This document shows, in pieces, positions 5,692 to 6,301 of a DNA stretch of 6,301 nucleotides. The stretch's first letter is position 1; each line of letters starts with the position of its first letter. Source of the DNA: Hydrogenothermaceae bacterium (GTDB taxonomy: Bacteria; Aquificota; Aquificia; Aquificales; Hydrogenothermaceae); assembly GCA_026984355.1 (NCBI GenBank), contig JALSSG010000262.1, positions 1-6,301 of the forward strand. Direction: 5' to 3'. The notes beneath the pieces are model-generated. The model was not told the DNA's origin, searched no databases, and saw only the letters and a list, made by a program, of their open reading frames with translations. The position numbers were made by a program, and so were the translations under genes.

Positions 5692-6301
5692 AGGTTGATT
5701 TGATTAAATCTTCTATAGAGGACTTTTCAGGTACTAAATCAACATTAAATCCTGCTTTTTCTATTTCTTTTTTTGTTGTCTTGCCTATTGCAGAAATAAC
5801 TTTATTTTTTAAAAGCTCCTTTGAATTTTTATCAAAAACCAGTAAAAAATTTTTAAAATTAGATGGACTTGTAAAACATATAGCTTTTATCTGGTCTTCT
5901 TTAAGAAGATTTTCAACTAAATCTTTATTTTCTGGTACATTTATAACCGTATCATATACATCAATAGGAATTACCAAAAAATTATCTTTCAATATCTGTA
6001 AAATTTCTTTCCTTCCTTTTTTAGCTCTTGGAAAAAGTATTTTTTTATCTTTAAAATTTGATGGATTTTCCATAATAAATTTAGCTATACCTGAAGCTGT
6101 AGCTTCTTTAGGTGTATATATCTTAGAAAATCCATATTTTTCTAATACTTTTTTTGTCTTTTCTCCAACAGTTATAAAAATTTTATCTTTATAATTTTCT
6201 GGATTTTCTTTTTCAAAAAAGTACTTTACACCCTTTGAACTTGTAAATATAACAACATGAAAATCTTCAGGATTTATATTGTCAAATTTTAAAGGAACAG
6301 T
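5660..6301 (-). CDS. hemD: Uroporphyrinogen-III synthase (5' end beyond the window)
   Basis: The last 213 residues of HemD are present; the family is usually about 240-260 long, so some 30-40 N-terminal residues and the start are past the right edge. The enzyme closes and inverts ring D of hydroxymethylbilane to give uroporphyrinogen III, the precursor of heme, siroheme and cobalamin, in the cytoplasm. The sequence shows the two-lobe pattern twice: VIFTSSKGV at fragment residues 17-25 and CFTSPS at 142-147, with VGEKT at 45-49 and IGKTT at 172-176. ILFPRA (89-93) and VYDTV (115-119) lie in the hinge and second lobe. HemD is poorly conserved overall, so these motifs are the main evidence. The minus-strand frame is open to the edge. 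The ATG at 6073 is internal and not the start. Other hem genes may lie to the right but are not visible. Confidence 0.92.
   Translation of the reverse strand, partial: TVPLKFDNINPEDFHVVIFTSSKGVKYFFEKENPENYKDKIFITVGEKTKKVLEKYGFSKIYTPKEATASGIAKFIMENPSNFKDKKILFPRAKKGRKEILQILKDNFLVIPIDVYDTVINVPENKDLVENLLKEDQIKAICFTSPSNFKNFLLVFDKNSKELLKNKVISAIGKTTKKEIEKAGFNVDLVPEKSSIEDLIKSTYNYIASKTST

Noticed and set aside
6071..6073. ATG as the hemD start
   Set aside because: The upstream frame continues with HemD motifs (FTSSKGV, VGEKT) to the right edge, so this ATG is internal.
5700..6194. Plus-strand open frame of 164 codons
   Set aside because: It lies wholly antisense to hemD, whose motifs are clear on the minus strand, and its translation is Ser/Phe/Leu-rich without recognisable domains.
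1..6301. tRNA, rRNA, riboswitch, CRISPR array or mobile element
   Set aside because: I looked for cloverleaf-like stems, T-loop motifs, regular repeats and transposase or integrase motifs and saw none; the gaps are short and AT-rich.

Overview
The window is a strongly AT-rich bacterial segment (roughly 30% G+C by eye) with lysine-, glutamate- and isoleucine-rich proteins and heavy use of AAA, GAA, ATA and AGA codons. This style, the archaeal-looking Rad50 ATPase tail, the single bifunctional Rel/SpoT enzyme and a stand-alone rhodanese suit a thermophilic Aquificota member such as the Hydrogenothermaceae (Sulfurihydrogenibium-like). That placement is an inference from composition and gene content; no marker RNA is present.

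Left part, plus strand (1-2514). A Rad50/SbcC-type DNA-repair ATPase enters from beyond the left edge. Its last 17 bases overlap a TTG-started gene for an exported helical protein (possibly YfdX-like). A consensus-like sigma-70 promoter lies across the end of that gene. It should drive a two-gene unit: a small exported glycine-zipper protein, then, 4 bases later, a 97-residue protein resembling the DUF4911 family.

Centre (2606-4777). A complete 720-residue bifunctional (p)ppGpp synthetase/hydrolase shows HD, synthetase, TGS, zinc-finger-like and ACT regions in order. It meets a convergent single-domain rhodanese on the minus strand. A 12-bp perfect stem containing the rel stop codon lies at the junction and has T-rich tracts on both sides, so it looks like a shared bidirectional terminator that overlaps the last rel codons.

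Right part (4786-6301). The rhodanese and a TTG-started membrane-anchored OB-fold-like protein diverge from a 119-base intergenic region that contains an 8-bp inverted repeat. The OB-fold gene then converges on hemD (uroporphyrinogen-III synthase, minus strand, cut by the right edge), and the two coding regions overlap tail to tail by 28 bases. Both stop codons of that pair lie in an imperfect 12-bp stem.

The genes cover unrelated housekeeping tasks: DNA break repair, stringent response, sulfur transfer and tetrapyrrole synthesis, plus three poorly characterised small or exported proteins. I see no phage, transposon, CRISPR, toxin-antitoxin or biosynthetic system. The most unusual features are the compact gene junctions and a promoter-adjacent motif (TATRATATAGCTTA) that occurs at two loci.
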